DNA from: Solimicrobium sp043758755
GTDB lineage: Bacteria > Pseudomonadota > Gammaproteobacteria > Burkholderiales > Burkholderiaceae_D
Reading direction: 5' to 3'
Length of the DNA stretch: 64,000 nt
NCBI GenBank assembly: GCA_043758755.1
Contig: JAYVMW010000012.1
Coordinates: 62,001-126,000, forward strand
The translations under genes were made by a program, and so were the position numbers. A model generated the notes under the pieces. That model had not been told where the DNA came from, made no database searches, and was given only the letters and a program-made list of their open reading frames with translations. This document shows, piece by piece, positions 56,415 through 64,000 of this stretch. Each line of letters opens with the position of its first letter. The stretch's first letter is position 1.

Positions 56415-57394
56415 TGAAAATTCTATTTTCAATTCTGTGTCTGCTGAATTTTTCCGCGCCTGTTTTTGCTGATGAGTCGGTAGACGCGCAGGCACTTTTG
56501 CAAAAAATTCAGACTGCATCAAAAAAAGAAAGTTATGTCGGAATTTTTGTACTGCAACACGAAAACCAACTCATTGCTTCTCGTATTGTGCATCGTTACG
56601 AAGCCGGTGAAGAACAGGAAAAGCTTGAGAAGCTCGATGGTCTGCGTCGGGTATCGGTTCGCCACAATGAAGATATCATCAGCTATCAGCCGGGTACAAA
56701 AACTTTACGCACCGAGAAACGCCAGAACCAGGATGTATTTCCGGCGGTATTGTCCTTTAACAGCCAAAGTCTGGTTGATCACTATCAGCTTAAACTGGCA
56801 GAAAATGCGCGTGTTGCCGGAGTGGAGTGCCGCATGGTCATCATTGAGCCCAAAGACAATATTCGGTATGGTTACCGGCTGTGTGCTGCGATTCCAAGTA
56901 ACTTAATGGTATTGGCGCAAACGACCGACTTGAATAAGCAGATAGTGGAACAAATCGCATTTACCAGCCTTACGTTTGGTCATGTTGATGAAAATAGTTT
57001 GAAAGTTGATTTTCCGGATATTCGTGAATGGAAAACAGTGCATGGTGCAGTCGCGGCGTCTACTGAATCCGGATGGTCGGTGAAAAATCTTCCTGCCGGA
57101 TTCAAGAAAATCCGCGAAGTGCGGCGACTGATCAACGCCGGTTCAGATGCTGCCACAAGCCACAACCCTGTTGATCTTCATGAGGTTTTGCAGCTGGTTT
57201 TTTCTGACAGTCTGGCATCTGTTTCCGTGTTTATTGAGCCAGTCAGTCTGGCGCATCGTGCCGGCATAATCCAGCAGGGTGCAACGACCATCGCGGGATT
57301 CCATTCGGGGAACTTCTGGATTACCCTGGTTGGTGAAGTTCCGGTTGCAGCAATTAAATTAATGTCAGATTCAATAGAATACAAACCGAAATAA
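56414..57394 (+). CDS. rseB: Sigma-E regulatory protein RseB (MucB)
   Basis: A 326-residue periplasmic protein that binds RseA and shields it from proteolysis until lipid or LPS signals displace it. The signal peptide is MKILFSILCLLNFSAPVFA, followed by the MucB/RseB lipid-binding domain (YVGIFVLQHENQL near 39) and a smaller C-terminal domain. The ATG at 56414 shares a base with the rseA stop (TGATG). Confidence 0.94.
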   Translation: MKILFSILCLLNFSAPVFADESVDAQALLQKIQTASKKESYVGIFVLQHENQLIASRIVHRYEAGEEQEKLEKLDGLRRVSVRHNEDIISYQPGTKTLRTEKRQNQDVFPAVLSFNSQSLVDHYQLKLAENARVAGVECRMVIIEPKDNIRYGYRLCAAIPSNLMVLAQTTDLNKQIVEQIAFTSLTFGHVDENSLKVDFPDIREWKTVHGAVAASTESGWSVKNLPAGFKKIREVRRLINAGSDAATSHNPVDLHEVLQLVFSDSLASVSVFIEPVSLAHRAGIIQQGATTIAGFHSGNFWITLVGEVPVAAIKLMSDSIEYKPK

Positions 57395-57501
57395 TTCAGC
57401 TTAATTTCATATTTATTTTTTCGAATTTATAATTTATTCTTCCTGTGGTGATTATGATGACCAAGACAGATGTCCAACAATTTATTAACTCACACTCCAT
57501 T

Positions 57502-58956
57502 ATGAAAAAATATTCTGCCCTGCTTTTGACTGCCGCGATTGTTTCTGCGGTACCCGTAACCGGGTTGATCGTGTCAACACCGGCCCATGCCGCTGTTCCT
57601 TCATTTGATTTTACCGAACTGGCTGAAAAGGCCAGTCCGGCTGTAGTCAACATTCGCACGACTGAAAAAATCGTAGTGAATCAGTCTGGCAATCAGGACG
57701 ATGAGATGCAGGAATTGTTCAAGCGGTTCTTCGGTGTGCCCATGCCCCAGCAACCTGGTCAGGCTCCCAAAAAACGCAAATCGATGCCACAGGCACCCGG
57801 AACCGAAGAGGAGGTGCCACGAGGAATTGGTTCGGGGTTTATTATTTCTCAGGATGGTTTTGTCTTAACCAATGCTCATGTCGTTGACGGAGCTGATGAA
57901 GTGTATGTCAATTTGACAGACAAGCGTGAATTTAAAGCGCGGGTAATTGGCATCGATAAACGCACCGATGTGGCAGTGGTTAAAATTGAAGGCTCCAAAT
58001 TGCCCTGGCTGCCGATCGGTGATTCAGACAAGATCAAGGTTGGTCAATGGGTGATAGCTATCGGCTCTCCATTCGGTTTGGATAATTCAGTGTCGGCTGG
58101 AATCATATCTTCCAAGGCCCGCGATACCGGTGAGTTTTTACCATTGATTCAAACCGATGTTGCGGTCAATCCGGGCAACTCAGGCGGACCATTAATCAAT
58201 ATGAATGGTGAAGTGGTCGGGATCAATTCGCAGATTTACAGCCGTTCGGGCGGTTTTATGGGCATTTCTTTTGCCGTGCCGATCGATGAGGCAATGAAGG
58301 TAGTTGACCAGTTAAAATCAAATGGCAAGGTGAGCCGCAGTCGTATCGGTGTCAAACTGTCAGAAGTACCCAAAGATGTGGCTGAATCCTTTGGTCTGGC
58401 CAAAGGGCAGGGCGCATTTATCAGCATGGTTGAGCCCGGATTGGCGGCTGATAAAGCCGGAATTGTGGCGGGAGATATCGTCCTGGAATTCAATGGTCAG
58501 CCGGTTGCCAAATGGACCGACCTGTCACGATTTGTGGCCAATACCAAGCCCGGCACCAAATCAACCGTAACGTTGTGGAGTAAAGGTAAGACGCGCACTG
58601 TAACTCTGGTGACAGGTGAAATGGAACAGGATAACAAGCAGGTCAAGGATAAGGAAAAAGCACCCGAACCCGAGTCAAATTTGCTGGGTCTGTTCGTGAC
58701 CGATTTGACGGATGATCAGAAGCGCGACCTGAAAGTCAGTTCTGGTGTGGTAGTTGAAAGCGTGGATGGCAGTGCAGCGCGTGCCGGCATACAACCGGGC
58801 GATTTGATTACCCAGTTAAATAATGCAGATATCAAAGACGCAAGGCAGTTTAAGTCGCTGGTTGCCAAACTGGACGCCAAGAAAATTGCGGTTGTGCTGG
58901 TGCGTCGTGGCGATTCTTCACAATTTATTCCCTTAAAACCGGCTCCGGCAAATTGA
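57502..58956 (+). CDS. mucD: Do/MucD-type periplasmic serine protease with two PDZ domains
   Basis: A 484-residue protease/chaperone of the DegP/MucD group. The ATG at 57502 (MKKYSALLLTAAIVSAV) gives a regular signal peptide cut after AHA; the frame is open to 57445. Catalytic His in LTNAHVVDGADE, Asp in KRTDVAVVKIEG and Ser in VNPGNSGGPLINMNG are all present. Two PDZ domains follow (about 275-365 and 390-480). As the last gene of the rpoE operon it degrades misfolded envelope proteins. A clear terminator follows. Confidence 0.95.
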   Translation: MKKYSALLLTAAIVSAVPVTGLIVSTPAHAAVPSFDFTELAEKASPAVVNIRTTEKIVVNQSGNQDDEMQELFKRFFGVPMPQQPGQAPKKRKSMPQAPGTEEEVPRGIGSGFIISQDGFVLTNAHVVDGADEVYVNLTDKREFKARVIGIDKRTDVAVVKIEGSKLPWLPIGDSDKIKVGQWVIAIGSPFGLDNSVSAGIISSKARDTGEFLPLIQTDVAVNPGNSGGPLINMNGEVVGINSQIYSRSGGFMGISFAVPIDEAMKVVDQLKSNGKVSRSRIGVKLSEVPKDVAESFGLAKGQGAFISMVEPGLAADKAGIVAGDIVLEFNGQPVAKWTDLSRFVANTKPGTKSTVTLWSKGKTRTVTLVTGEMEQDNKQVKDKEKAPEPESNLLGLFVTDLTDDQKRDLKVSSGVVVESVDGSAARAGIQPGDLITQLNNADIKDARQFKSLVAKLDAKKIAVVLVRRGDSSQFIPLKPAPAN

Positions 58957-58979
58957 ATTGAATTGTTCTGACATTGACA

Positions 58980-59006
58980 GGCTGCACAGCCATGTGCAGC
59001 CTTTTC
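58980..59006 (+). terminator. Rho-independent terminator after mucD
   Basis: A 9-bp stem GGCTGCACA/TGTGCAGCC (58980-58988 and 58993-59001) with loop GCCA, then TTTT. Confidence 0.85.
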
Positions 59007-59029
59007 CGTTTTATCCAATCTAATTCGAG

Positions 59030-59320
59030 ATGATATTTTTTACTCTGTACAGCCGAAGTTATTGTCATTTATGTGATGATATGAGAGATGCTCTTGAATT
59101 GCTGGTTCGGGACGTGCCGCATCAGACTGTCGTGCTTGATGTGGATGAGGATCCGGCATTGCTCAGTCTGTATGATGAGCTGGTTCCTGTACTGTTTGCA
59201 CATAAATCATCTGAACAGGATGTTGCAGGAATGGGGGCGGCCGGAGCATCTGCGGCCGGTACGCAACTCTGCCATTATTTTTTGGATGTAGATAAAGTGA
59301 AGGCATTTTGTGATGAGTAA
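59030..59320 (+). CDS. Glutaredoxin-like protein (DUF836)
   Basis: A 96-residue thioredoxin-fold protein starting LYSRSYCHLCDDM, with the CxxC redox motif at residues 12-15 and the cis-Pro region in DELVPVLFAH near 50. DUF836 proteins are small glutaredoxin relatives of unknown partner. The stop lies within the start of rnhB (8-bp overlap). Confidence 0.88.
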   Translation: MIFFTLYSRSYCHLCDDMRDALELLVRDVPHQTVVLDVDEDPALLSLYDELVPVLFAHKSSEQDVAGMGAAGASAAGTQLCHYFLDVDKVKAFCDE

Positions 59321-59924
59321 CTATGAACTGCCAATGGATGATTTTGATTTTGACAGTCAAATTATCTGTGGCGTAGATGAAGCCGGCCGCGGCCCGCTGG
59401 CCGGTGCGGTTTTTGCTGCAGCGGTCATACTTGATCCTGCGCGCCCGATAGCCGGGTTGCGTGATTCAAAAAAACTGAGTGAATCCAAACGGGACACTCT
59501 GGCCATTGAAATTAAAAAGCATGCCCGGGCCTGGTGCGTTGCCCAGGCATCAGAGCAGGAGATTGATCAGCTCAACATCCTGCAGGCAACCATGCTGGCC
59601 ATGCAGCGTGCGGTGCAGGGACTGTCGCTGACACCGGAACTGGCATTAATTGATGGGAACCGCTGTCCGGTTTTGAAAATGGCCGCACAGGCGATTATCA
59701 AAGGCGATGACAAAGTGGAAGCAATTTCTGCCGCGTCGATACTGGCCAAAACTGCACGCGATGCTGCGTTGATGGAATTGCATGCCCGGTATCCCCAGTA
59801 TGCATTTGATCAGCATAAAGGTTATCCCACAGTCCTGCATCTGGAACGACTCCGGGAACACGGGGTTTCGCCTGTGCATCGGCTAACTTATGCGCCGGTA
59901 CGCGCACTTTTGCCAAAAATATGA
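59313..59924 (+). CDS. rnhB: Ribonuclease HII
   Basis: A 203-residue RNase H type 2 that removes ribonucleotides from DNA. Metal-binding residues are seen in ICGVDEAGRGPLAG near 18-31, LIDGNRCP near 112 and the GSS-like SAASILAKTARD near 138. The ATG at 59313 is chosen; a GTG one codon upstream is also open. It overlaps the DUF836 gene and the methyltransferase gene. Confidence 0.96.
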   Translation: MSNYELPMDDFDFDSQIICGVDEAGRGPLAGAVFAAAVILDPARPIAGLRDSKKLSESKRDTLAIEIKKHARAWCVAQASEQEIDQLNILQATMLAMQRAVQGLSLTPELALIDGNRCPVLKMAAQAIIKGDDKVEAISAASILAKTARDAALMELHARYPQYAFDQHKGYPTVLHLERLREHGVSPVHRLTYAPVRALLPKI

Positions 59925-60694
59925 AATTAATTACTTCGCGCGATAATGCGCTCTATAAGGAACTGAAACATCTGGCAACCAGTGCGCAGGCCCGGCGCAA
60001 GGCTGCCACTACACTGCTCGACGGTGTTCATTTGTGTCAGGTGTATCTGGACAATGTCGGACAGCCAGTATGGTGCGTAGTGAACGAGACCTCACAGCAT
60101 CATCCGGAAATCGCGCAATTGGTTCGACGGGCACAAAAGCTGCTGGTTCTTGCGGATTCGCTATACCAGTCGCTCAGTCAGGTGGAACACGGTGTCGGCA
60201 TATTTTTTGTGGTGCAGATTCCAGAATTGCACGCGCCAACGCAGATTCTGGAGTCAGCCGTCCTTCTGGAAAATCTGCAGGACCCCGGCAATTTGGGTTC
60301 CTTGCTCAGGAGCGCGGCAGCCGCGGGCATCAAGAAGGTATTTTGCAGCTCCCAAACTGTATCGGCCTGGTCGCCCAAAGTCTTGCGTGCCGGTATGGGG
60401 GCGCATTTTTTAATGGAAATCCATGAGCAGTCTGATCTGGTATCCCTGTTGATAAACTCTCGGTTACCTGCTTTGGCGACCAGTTCTTATGCCAGACAAA
60501 CCATTTATGAATGTGATCTTTCAAAAGATGTAATCTGGCTGTTCGGCCATGAAGGTCAGGGTATATCGGATGAATTGATGGAACGTGCAAGTATTCAGGT
60601 CAAGATTCCGCATTTGGGAAATATTGAATCACTGAATGTTGCGGCCTGCGCCGCGGTTTGTTTTTTTGAGCAGGTCAGGCAAAGCTCAGATTAA
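59921..60694 (+). CDS. TrmH (SpoU) family RNA 2'-O-methyltransferase
   Basis: A 257-residue SPOUT methyltransferase. The three knot motifs are present: QDPGNLGSLLRSAAAAG near 118-134, WLFGHEGQGISDEL near 205-218 and IPHLGNIESLNVAAC near 226-240. An RNA-binding N-domain precedes them. Which rRNA or tRNA position is methylated cannot be told. The start overlaps rnhB (ATGA) and the 3' end overlaps convergent moeA by 9 bp. Confidence 0.93.
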   Translation: MKLITSRDNALYKELKHLATSAQARRKAATTLLDGVHLCQVYLDNVGQPVWCVVNETSQHHPEIAQLVRRAQKLLVLADSLYQSLSQVEHGVGIFFVVQIPELHAPTQILESAVLLENLQDPGNLGSLLRSAAAAGIKKVFCSSQTVSAWSPKVLRAGMGAHFLMEIHEQSDLVSLLINSRLPALATSSYARQTIYECDLSKDVIWLFGHEGQGISDELMERASIQVKIPHLGNIESLNVAACAAVCFFEQVRQSSD

Positions 60695-61939
60695 ACCTTC
60701 AAAAATAAGTACCTTGACCGTATCGCCGGAAACGATATTTTCCTGCTCCGGACTCAGCACGATCAGGCAATTTGCCACTGCCATCGAGCTCAGCATGCCC
60801 GACCCCTGTTCACCGGTCAAGCTGACGTGCAGATTGCCGTTTGAACTGATTTTGCAGATGCCGCGCTTAAATTCAGTTCGGCCTGCTTTTTTGGGAATGT
60901 CCATGTTGGCAATCGCCTTGACTGCCGGCGTCATGCCCACGGGAGAACCTGACAGCAATTGCAGGGCTGGGCGTACGAAGAAATAAAACCCGGCCATCAT
61001 CGCCACGGGATTGCCAGGCAATCCAAATACGTAGGAACTGTTTTGATTGTTCTTGATCTGTCCAAACGCCAGCGGTCGGCCCGGACGCATATTGACCGAC
61101 CAGAAATTGATGTGTCCCGACTGTTGCAGGACCTGCCGGGTAAAATCTGCCGCACCATTGCTGACACCACCGGAAGTAATAATGACATCGGTCTGGGGCA
61201 CGATATTTAGAATAGCCGATTTAATTTCTGCAGGGTCGTCAGGCAGGATGCCCAAATCCAGAACCTGGGCGCCGAACCTGGTTAACATGGCATGCAGGGT
61301 AACGCGATTGCTGTCGTAGACACAGCCCGGGTCCAATTGCCGGCCGGGCAGGCGCAATTCGTCGCCAGTCGAAAAGATGGCGACCCGCAAAGACCGTTGG
61401 ACGGCAATTTCTGTTTTTCCAAGCGCGGCCAACAGGCCGAGTTCTGCCGGCCCCAGGCGTGTTCCTTTGGCCAGCGCAATTTTCCCCGCCGCCAGGTCTT
61501 CACCACGCATCCTGCGATGCTGACCGCGGCGTATTTTTATATCGCGCATATCAAGAATAGAATCTTCCTGGATTATTGCCAGCTCCTGCGGCAACACGCT
61601 GTCAGCAAAATCCGGCATCTGCGCGCCGGTCGTGATCCGAACGGCTTGCCCCGGTTGTAACCGCTTTTGAAATGGATGGCCGGCATGAGATCTGCCTGCA
61701 ATGGTCAATTCAGCGTGTTGCAGCAAATCGCGCTCGGCAAATGCAAAACCATCCATCGCGGCATTGTCAAAAGCCGGGACATCGATACCTGCGACGACGT
61801 CACAGGCAAGGATTCGGTTCAATCCTTGCCCCGCACTGATCTGCTCAAATTCTCCGACAGGTGAAATTGTGTCCTGAATTTGCTGCTGAACCTGTGCGAC
61901 CGTGTAGCTGACTGCTTCTTGTTCTTGAGTGTTGGACAT
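60686..61939 (-). CDS. moeA: Molybdopterin molybdotransferase MoeA
   Basis: Inserts molybdenum into adenylylated molybdopterin. 417 residues. Domain III motif IITSGGVSNGAADFT near 255 (the substrate loop; GDYD is usual, here GAAD), proline-rich PGNPVAMMAG near 310, and N-terminal DVPAFDNAAMDGFAF near 54. Last gene of moaA-mobA-moeA on the minus strand. Confidence 0.95.
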   Translation of the reverse strand: MSNTQEQEAVSYTVAQVQQQIQDTISPVGEFEQISAGQGLNRILACDVVAGIDVPAFDNAAMDGFAFAERDLLQHAELTIAGRSHAGHPFQKRLQPGQAVRITTGAQMPDFADSVLPQELAIIQEDSILDMRDIKIRRGQHRRMRGEDLAAGKIALAKGTRLGPAELGLLAALGKTEIAVQRSLRVAIFSTGDELRLPGRQLDPGCVYDSNRVTLHAMLTRFGAQVLDLGILPDDPAEIKSAILNIVPQTDVIITSGGVSNGAADFTRQVLQQSGHINFWSVNMRPGRPLAFGQIKNNQNSSYVFGLPGNPVAMMAGFYFFVRPALQLLSGSPVGMTPAVKAIANMDIPKKAGRTEFKRGICKISSNGNLHVSLTGEQGSGMLSSMAVANCLIVLSPEQENIVSGDTVKVLIFEGLI

Positions 61940-61946
61940 GACGTAA

Positions 61947-62600
61947 TTATTTTTCAGTTTGATGCGCGATCTGCTCAGTCGCGCAGTCCTGCAATTCGTT
62001 CAAGGTATTGATATTTCTGAATTCTGAATCATTTGAAAAATATACTCTCGCGATCCTGAAATTCCGGTACCAGCCATCCATTCTGCGACCGCCTTCGTGA
62101 AAATAGCTCCGCACCTGTGCAAGACAGGTAACCGGCATCAGGCAGAACACTGGTTGCAATCTGGGGTTTTTCGAATCTCCCGTGCAGGCTACTGCAATAT
62201 CTGCATTTTCTTCCGACAGGGAAGTCATTAACCGCCGTGCCAGATCCTCGGGTAAAAATGGCGAATCACAGGGAGCGGTCAGCAGGTAAGGCGTAGTGCA
62301 GTGGATCAGTCCGGTTTCCACACCTGCCAGCGGACCTTGAAACTGTTCCTCGTCCGGCAGAGCGGGATCGAAACACTGATCCTGCCAGACCGGAAATCCA
62401 AATCGTGCATAGTCGTTCAGATTGCGGTTGGCATTGATGGCGACATTTGCAACCTGCGGTGCCAACCTGGCAATGACGTGTTCAGTCAGGCTGCGGCCAT
62501 CAAGTTGCAACAGGCCCTTGTCCTGTTGCTGCATGCGACTGGCTCGACCACCTGCCAAAATCAGACCTGTCACTGAAGGGATTGCTGATTCTGAATTCAT
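61947..62600 (-). CDS. mobA: Molybdenum cofactor guanylyltransferase
   Basis: Attaches GMP to the molybdenum cofactor to form the bis-MGD type used by the DMSO reductase family. 217 residues with the nucleotide loop LILAGGRASRMQQQDKGLL near 13-31 and GPLAGVETGL plus APCDSPFLP near 88-118. It lies 5 bp after moaA and 7 bp before moeA. Confidence 0.94.
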   Translation of the reverse strand: MNSESAIPSVTGLILAGGRASRMQQQDKGLLQLDGRSLTEHVIARLAPQVANVAINANRNLNDYARFGFPVWQDQCFDPALPDEEQFQGPLAGVETGLIHCTTPYLLTAPCDSPFLPEDLARRLMTSLSEENADIAVACTGDSKNPRLQPVFCLMPVTCLAQVRSYFHEGGRRMDGWYRNFRIARVYFSNDSEFRNINTLNELQDCATEQIAHQTEK

Positions 62601-62605
62601 CGCCG

Positions 62606-63712
62606 TTATCCGCCTATATAGGACATTTCCACTTTCTTCACTGGGCCGGTCTGCTGGCTGCGCAATTCCGAATATCGGTCAGCACGGTTGTGCCACAGAT
62701 ACGTCAATGCGCCGGAAATCTGGCTGTCGTCGGTCTGGCTGCGCAACAGGTCGCGTATATCATGACCGTGCCCGGCGAACAGACAGGTGTATAACCTGCC
62801 TTCGGTTGAGAGGCGCAATCGGGTGCAGGTGCTGCAAAACGGCTGCGTCACACTGGAGATAACGCCAATTTCACCTGATCCATCCAGATATTTCCAGCGC
62901 TGCGCGGTTGCGTCGTTATTTCCTGAGTCAATCTGAACTAATTGCAGATCAGGTTCAGCCTGGCTGATCTGGCTGATCACCTGCCGCGATGAAATGACTT
63001 CATTCATTTTCCAGCCGTTGGAGTCTCCCACATCCATATATTCAATAAACCGCAACACAAACGGAGAATTTTTGAAGTGACGGGCCATGGGTATGATCTG
63101 CTGATCATTTACACCGCCTTTGACAACCATATTGATCTTAACAGGTCCCAAACCTACCCTATGTGCGACTTCGAGTCCGTGCAGCACATCGGCAACGGCA
63201 AAATCGGCATCGTTCATTTTTTTGAAAATGGCATCGTCCAGTGCGTCGAGTGATACGGTTACCCGGTTTAATCCGGCGTCCTTGAGCAGCTGGGCTTTTT
63301 GAGCCAGTAGTGCGCCATTGGTAGTCAGAGTCAGATCGAGCTCGATACCATCCGGTGTTTTGATACGGCGCAGCATGGCAACCAGTTTCTCCAGATTTTT
63401 GCGCAGCAGCGGCTCGCCACCGGTCAGACGAATTTTTGTCACCCCGTGCCCGACCATGATGTGGGCCAGACGGGTAATTTCTTCGAACGTCAGCAATGCG
63501 CTGTGCGGCAGATACGAATAATTATGATCAAAGATGGCGCGTGGCATGCAATAAACACATCGAAAGTTGCATCGATCGGTTACCGAGATGCGCAAATCCC
63601 GCAGCGGTCGCTGCAGGGTATCGATCAGCTGTCCCTGTACAGGGCTGTCAGTGTGCAGTGGCAGTGAGGGACTGTCGATATGCGGGATGATGGGAATAAT
63701 TCGATTGGACAT
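62606..63712 (-). CDS. moaA: GTP 3',8-cyclase (MoaA)
   Basis: A radical-SAM enzyme that starts molybdopterin synthesis from GTP. First cluster: DRCNFRCVYC. Second cluster: CSTCTRLRLS with a third Cys in LYTCLF. The C-terminal GG that inserts in the active site is present (SYIGG). The ATG at 63712 (MSNRIIPIIPH) is a choice among three; ATG 63730 and GTG 63778 are also in frame and none has a good ribosome site. MoaC, MoaD and MoaE are not in this window. Confidence 0.95.
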   Translation of the reverse strand: MSNRIIPIIPHIDSPSLPLHTDSPVQGQLIDTLQRPLRDLRISVTDRCNFRCVYCMPRAIFDHNYSYLPHSALLTFEEITRLAHIMVGHGVTKIRLTGGEPLLRKNLEKLVAMLRRIKTPDGIELDLTLTTNGALLAQKAQLLKDAGLNRVTVSLDALDDAIFKKMNDADFAVADVLHGLEVAHRVGLGPVKINMVVKGGVNDQQIIPMARHFKNSPFVLRFIEYMDVGDSNGWKMNEVISSRQVISQISQAEPDLQLVQIDSGNNDATAQRWKYLDGSGEIGVISSVTQPFCSTCTRLRLSTEGRLYTCLFAGHGHDIRDLLRSQTDDSQISGALTYLWHNRADRYSELRSQQTGPVKKVEMSYIGG

Positions 63713-63879
63713 TCGATCTGATCTGGTCATGCAGTTGCAGCCGATTTTAACCCAGAAACCCGGTCCGGTACGATGCACATGAAAACGGGATCAATGCTGA
63801 AACAAAAAAGCATGGCCTGGACTGGTCGAAATGTTATGATGCGCCATCAAAAATATTGAGTGCAAAAGGGAAGTTATTC

Positions 63880-64000
63880 ATGGATATGCCGGTTATATTT
63901 ATAGCGGGATTAACCCTTGGATTGATTGCCGGCGCGTGGTTGACCTGGCTGGTGTTGGCTGCGAAATTCCGCCATCAGGTTGACCAGATCCGTCAGCAGG
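63880..64000 (+). CDS. rmuC: Probable RmuC DNA recombination protein (5' end only)
   Basis: The 40 codons seen start at ATG 63880 with AAAAGGGAAG upstream. They code one transmembrane helix (VIFIAGLTLGLIAGAWLTW) followed by the charged beginning of a likely coiled coil (KFRHQVDQIRQQ). This membrane-anchor plus coiled-coil start is typical of RmuC, but other anchored coiled-coil proteins look similar. TATGAT at 63835-63840 may be its -10 box. The rest lies beyond the window. Confidence 0.5.
   Translation, partial: MDMPVIFIAGLTLGLIAGAWLTWLVLAAKFRHQVDQIRQQ

Overview
The window looks like a betaproteobacterial chromosome, order Burkholderiales and probably Oxalobacteraceae or a close relative. 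This is an inference from gene content and order: orn / M48 peptidase / pterin dehydratase / rsgA, argA-yggX, a DUF1631 protein, yceD-rpmF-plsX-fabHDG-acpP-fabF, rpoE-rseA-rseB-mucD, and moaA-mobA-moeA. Most of the window is ordinary, densely packed housekeeping DNA with no transposase, integrase, plasmid or phage gene. The left edge cuts argF inside its HCLP motif. The right edge cuts a probable rmuC.

Layout. 1-7.4 kb: argF (partial), rsgA, a carbinolamine dehydratase, a Ste24-type protease, orn, a SEC-C protein, rpiA, yggX and argA. 7.5-11.3 kb: the helicase gene hrpA. 11.4-26.0 kb: the remarkable part, seven tandem same-strand paralogues coding large pentapeptide-repeat proteins. Five are intact (701-714 aa), one is frameshifted, and one is shortened to 414 aa. 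At least two scraps of lost copies lie between them. The array ends about 300 bp from a tRNA-Pro gene that has its own promoter and terminator.

26.5-33.1 kb is a polyamine/membrane cluster. A Tat-exported FAD amine-oxidase-like protein and a membrane-anchored spermidine-synthase-like protein lie on one strand. Divergent from them are DUF350, SPFH/SHOCT, DUF4178, a 60-aa Gly/Ser-rich small protein and AdoMet decarboxylase, the last three coupled by start/stop overlaps. 33-41 kb: a GNAT acetyltransferase, hslO, a gamma-carbonic anhydrase homologue, a DUF455 ferritin-like protein, thrC and a DUF1631 protein with a large glycine-rich insert. 41-46 kb: modABC, a pseudouridine synthase, a MATE exporter and a small lipoprotein. 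46.4-54.4 kb: an orphan receiver protein, Maf, yceD-rpmF and the complete fatty-acid synthesis cluster. 54.4-59 kb: the sigma-E envelope stress operon with a readable autoregulatory promoter. 59-64 kb: a thioredoxin-fold protein, rnhB, an RNA methyltransferase, moeA-mobA-moaA and rmuC.

The best candidate for an undescribed system is the pentapeptide array. Each full-length protein carries an N-terminal domain I do not recognise, followed by two tandem copies of a unit made of a strand motif, a helical head and a pentapeptide solenoid, and then a shared C-terminal cap with a cysteine at or near the end. The array shows expansion, internal deletion, slippage inactivation and debris. Its function is unknown and I assign none.
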